This document shows positions 13,201-13,702 of a stretch of 13,702 bases of DNA, piece by piece. The notes beneath the pieces are model-generated. The model saw only the letters and a program-made list of their open reading frames with translations. It searched no databases and was not told the DNA's origin. Every line of letters begins with the position of its first letter. Position 1 is the stretch's first letter. A program made the translations under genes and the position numbers. Location of the stretch: assembly GCA_046590575.1 (NCBI GenBank), contig JBKJUS010000086.1:1-13702 (forward strand). The letters are read 5' to 3'. The stretch is from DATLNF01 sp046590575. Lineage in GTDB: Bacteria; Actinomycetota; Actinomycetes; BP-191.

Positions 13201-13464
13201 ATGGCAACGATGCAGAAGGTCACCGTCACACTGTCCCCCGCCCAGCTGGAGGCGATACGCCGGCTCGTGTTGGTCGGCTCGTCGCGCAGCGTGTCGGGAT
13301 TCGTCCAGCACGCAGTGGGGGTAGCACTCGACGACGTCGCTGGGTGGGGAGCGATGCTCGCTGAGGCGTTGGCCACGACAGGAGGGGACCTCACGGCCAT
13401 GGAGCGCGACTGGGCCGACGGCGTCCTCCGCGGCGCCGGCAAGGGCCCTAGCGAAGCCGCATGA
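13201..13464 (+). CDS. VapB-type ribbon-helix-helix antitoxin
   Basis: An 87-residue protein whose first 50 residues have the ribbon-helix-helix pattern: a short beta strand KVTVTLSPAQ, a helix LEAIRRLVLVG, a turn SRSVSGF and a helix VQHAVGVAL. The C-terminal half (WGAMLAEALATTGGDLTAMERDWADGVL) is the acidic, amphipathic tail that typically covers the PIN toxin. It would bind its own promoter as a dimer and neutralise the toxin encoded next, with which it overlaps by ATGA. The ATG at 13201 is preferred; ATG 13210 and GTG 13171 are in frame, the last being less likely because the possible -10 element lies inside it. The pairing is clear, the exact antitoxin family is inferred. Confidence 0.85.
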   Translation: MATMQKVTVTLSPAQLEAIRRLVLVGSSRSVSGFVQHAVGVALDDVAGWGAMLAEALATTGGDLTAMERDWADGVLRGAGKGPSEAA

Positions 13465-13702
13465 CCGTCGGAGTCACGCTGGACACCGGCGCGCTGATCG
13501 CTCTCGACCGGGATGATCGCCGCGTCATCGCACTGCTGGCCCGAGGGGTCGAGACGAAGGCGCGCGTGACCATCCCAGCTAGCGCCCTGGCGCAGGCGGT
13601 GCGCGACCCGGCCCGCCAGGTTCGGCTGTCTCGCCTGATTCGCCAGCCCACCAGCGACGTCGTAGCGCTCGACCGCGTCGACGCGACCAGTGTCGGCCGG
13701 CT
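13461..13702 (+). CDS. VapC-type PIN-domain toxin, C-terminus cut by window edge
   Basis: An 80-codon start of a PIN-domain ribonuclease, normally 125-140 residues. The N-terminus MTVGVTLDTGALIALDR gives the first metal-binding Asp (D8) in the usual place. The second conserved position, Glu in most VapC proteins, falls in IPASALAQAVRD and is Q45 here; a PAxxLAQxxRD motif is known from an actinobacterial PIN subgroup, so this need not mean inactivity. The remaining two acidic residues lie past the window or near its end. VapC toxins cleave tRNA or rRNA when the antitoxin is lost; the target here cannot be told. The ATG overlaps the antitoxin stop (ATGA), so translation is coupled. Confidence 0.88.
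   Translation, partial: MTVGVTLDTGALIALDRDDRRVIALLARGVETKARVTIPASALAQAVRDPARQVRLSRLIRQPTSDVVALDRVDATSVGR

Overview
The window is GC-rich throughout, uses GTG starts in about half of its genes, has long shadow frames opposite real genes, and shows apparently leaderless promoters. All of this points to a chromosomal segment of an actinomycete (Actinomycetota); I cannot name a genus. There are no rRNA or tRNA genes, CRISPR arrays, insertion sequences or phage genes that I can see. No stretch longer than about 210 bases lacks a gene.

Left part (1-4655). Two minus-strand genes overlap by GTGA: a secreted M23 (LytM-type) peptidoglycan endopeptidase and, downstream, a beta-keto acid cleavage enzyme (BKACE/DUF849) cut off by the window edge. 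Divergent from them is a 681-residue DUF4388 protein with a long, internally duplicated acidic coiled coil. It converges on a minus-strand Bcp-type peroxiredoxin that keeps the peroxidatic cysteine but lacks the usual resolving cysteine.

Middle part (4664-7075, minus strand). The order of transcription is GDP-mannose 4,6-dehydratase, an ECF-type sigma factor, then a putative membrane anti-sigma protein overlapping the sigma gene by ATGA. The latter has one hydrophobic segment and an acidic tail made of about eight copies of an eight-residue unit. A strong hairpin follows it.

Right part (7141-13116, plus strand). An Amidase_3 lipoprotein (peptidoglycan amidase) is followed by three tandem genes for exported proteins of about 500 residues. 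Each has a signal peptide, an N-terminal beta-rich domain, a Ser/Ala/Pro/Thr-rich linker of about 90-120 residues and a C-terminal pair of Ig-like modules. The first two are clear paralogues along their length. The third has the same linker and C-terminus but an unrelated N-terminal domain. This triplet is the least explained part of the window and the best candidate for an undescribed surface system. Gaps of 59-86 bases would allow co-transcription with the amidase.

Right edge (13201-13702). A VapBC-type toxin-antitoxin pair: a ribbon-helix-helix-like antitoxin overlapping by ATGA a PIN-domain toxin that runs off the window.

The common theme of the middle and right part is the cell envelope: two peptidoglycan hydrolases, a nucleotide-sugar enzyme, a membrane-linked sigma switch and three exported modular proteins. 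That they work together is inference from position only.
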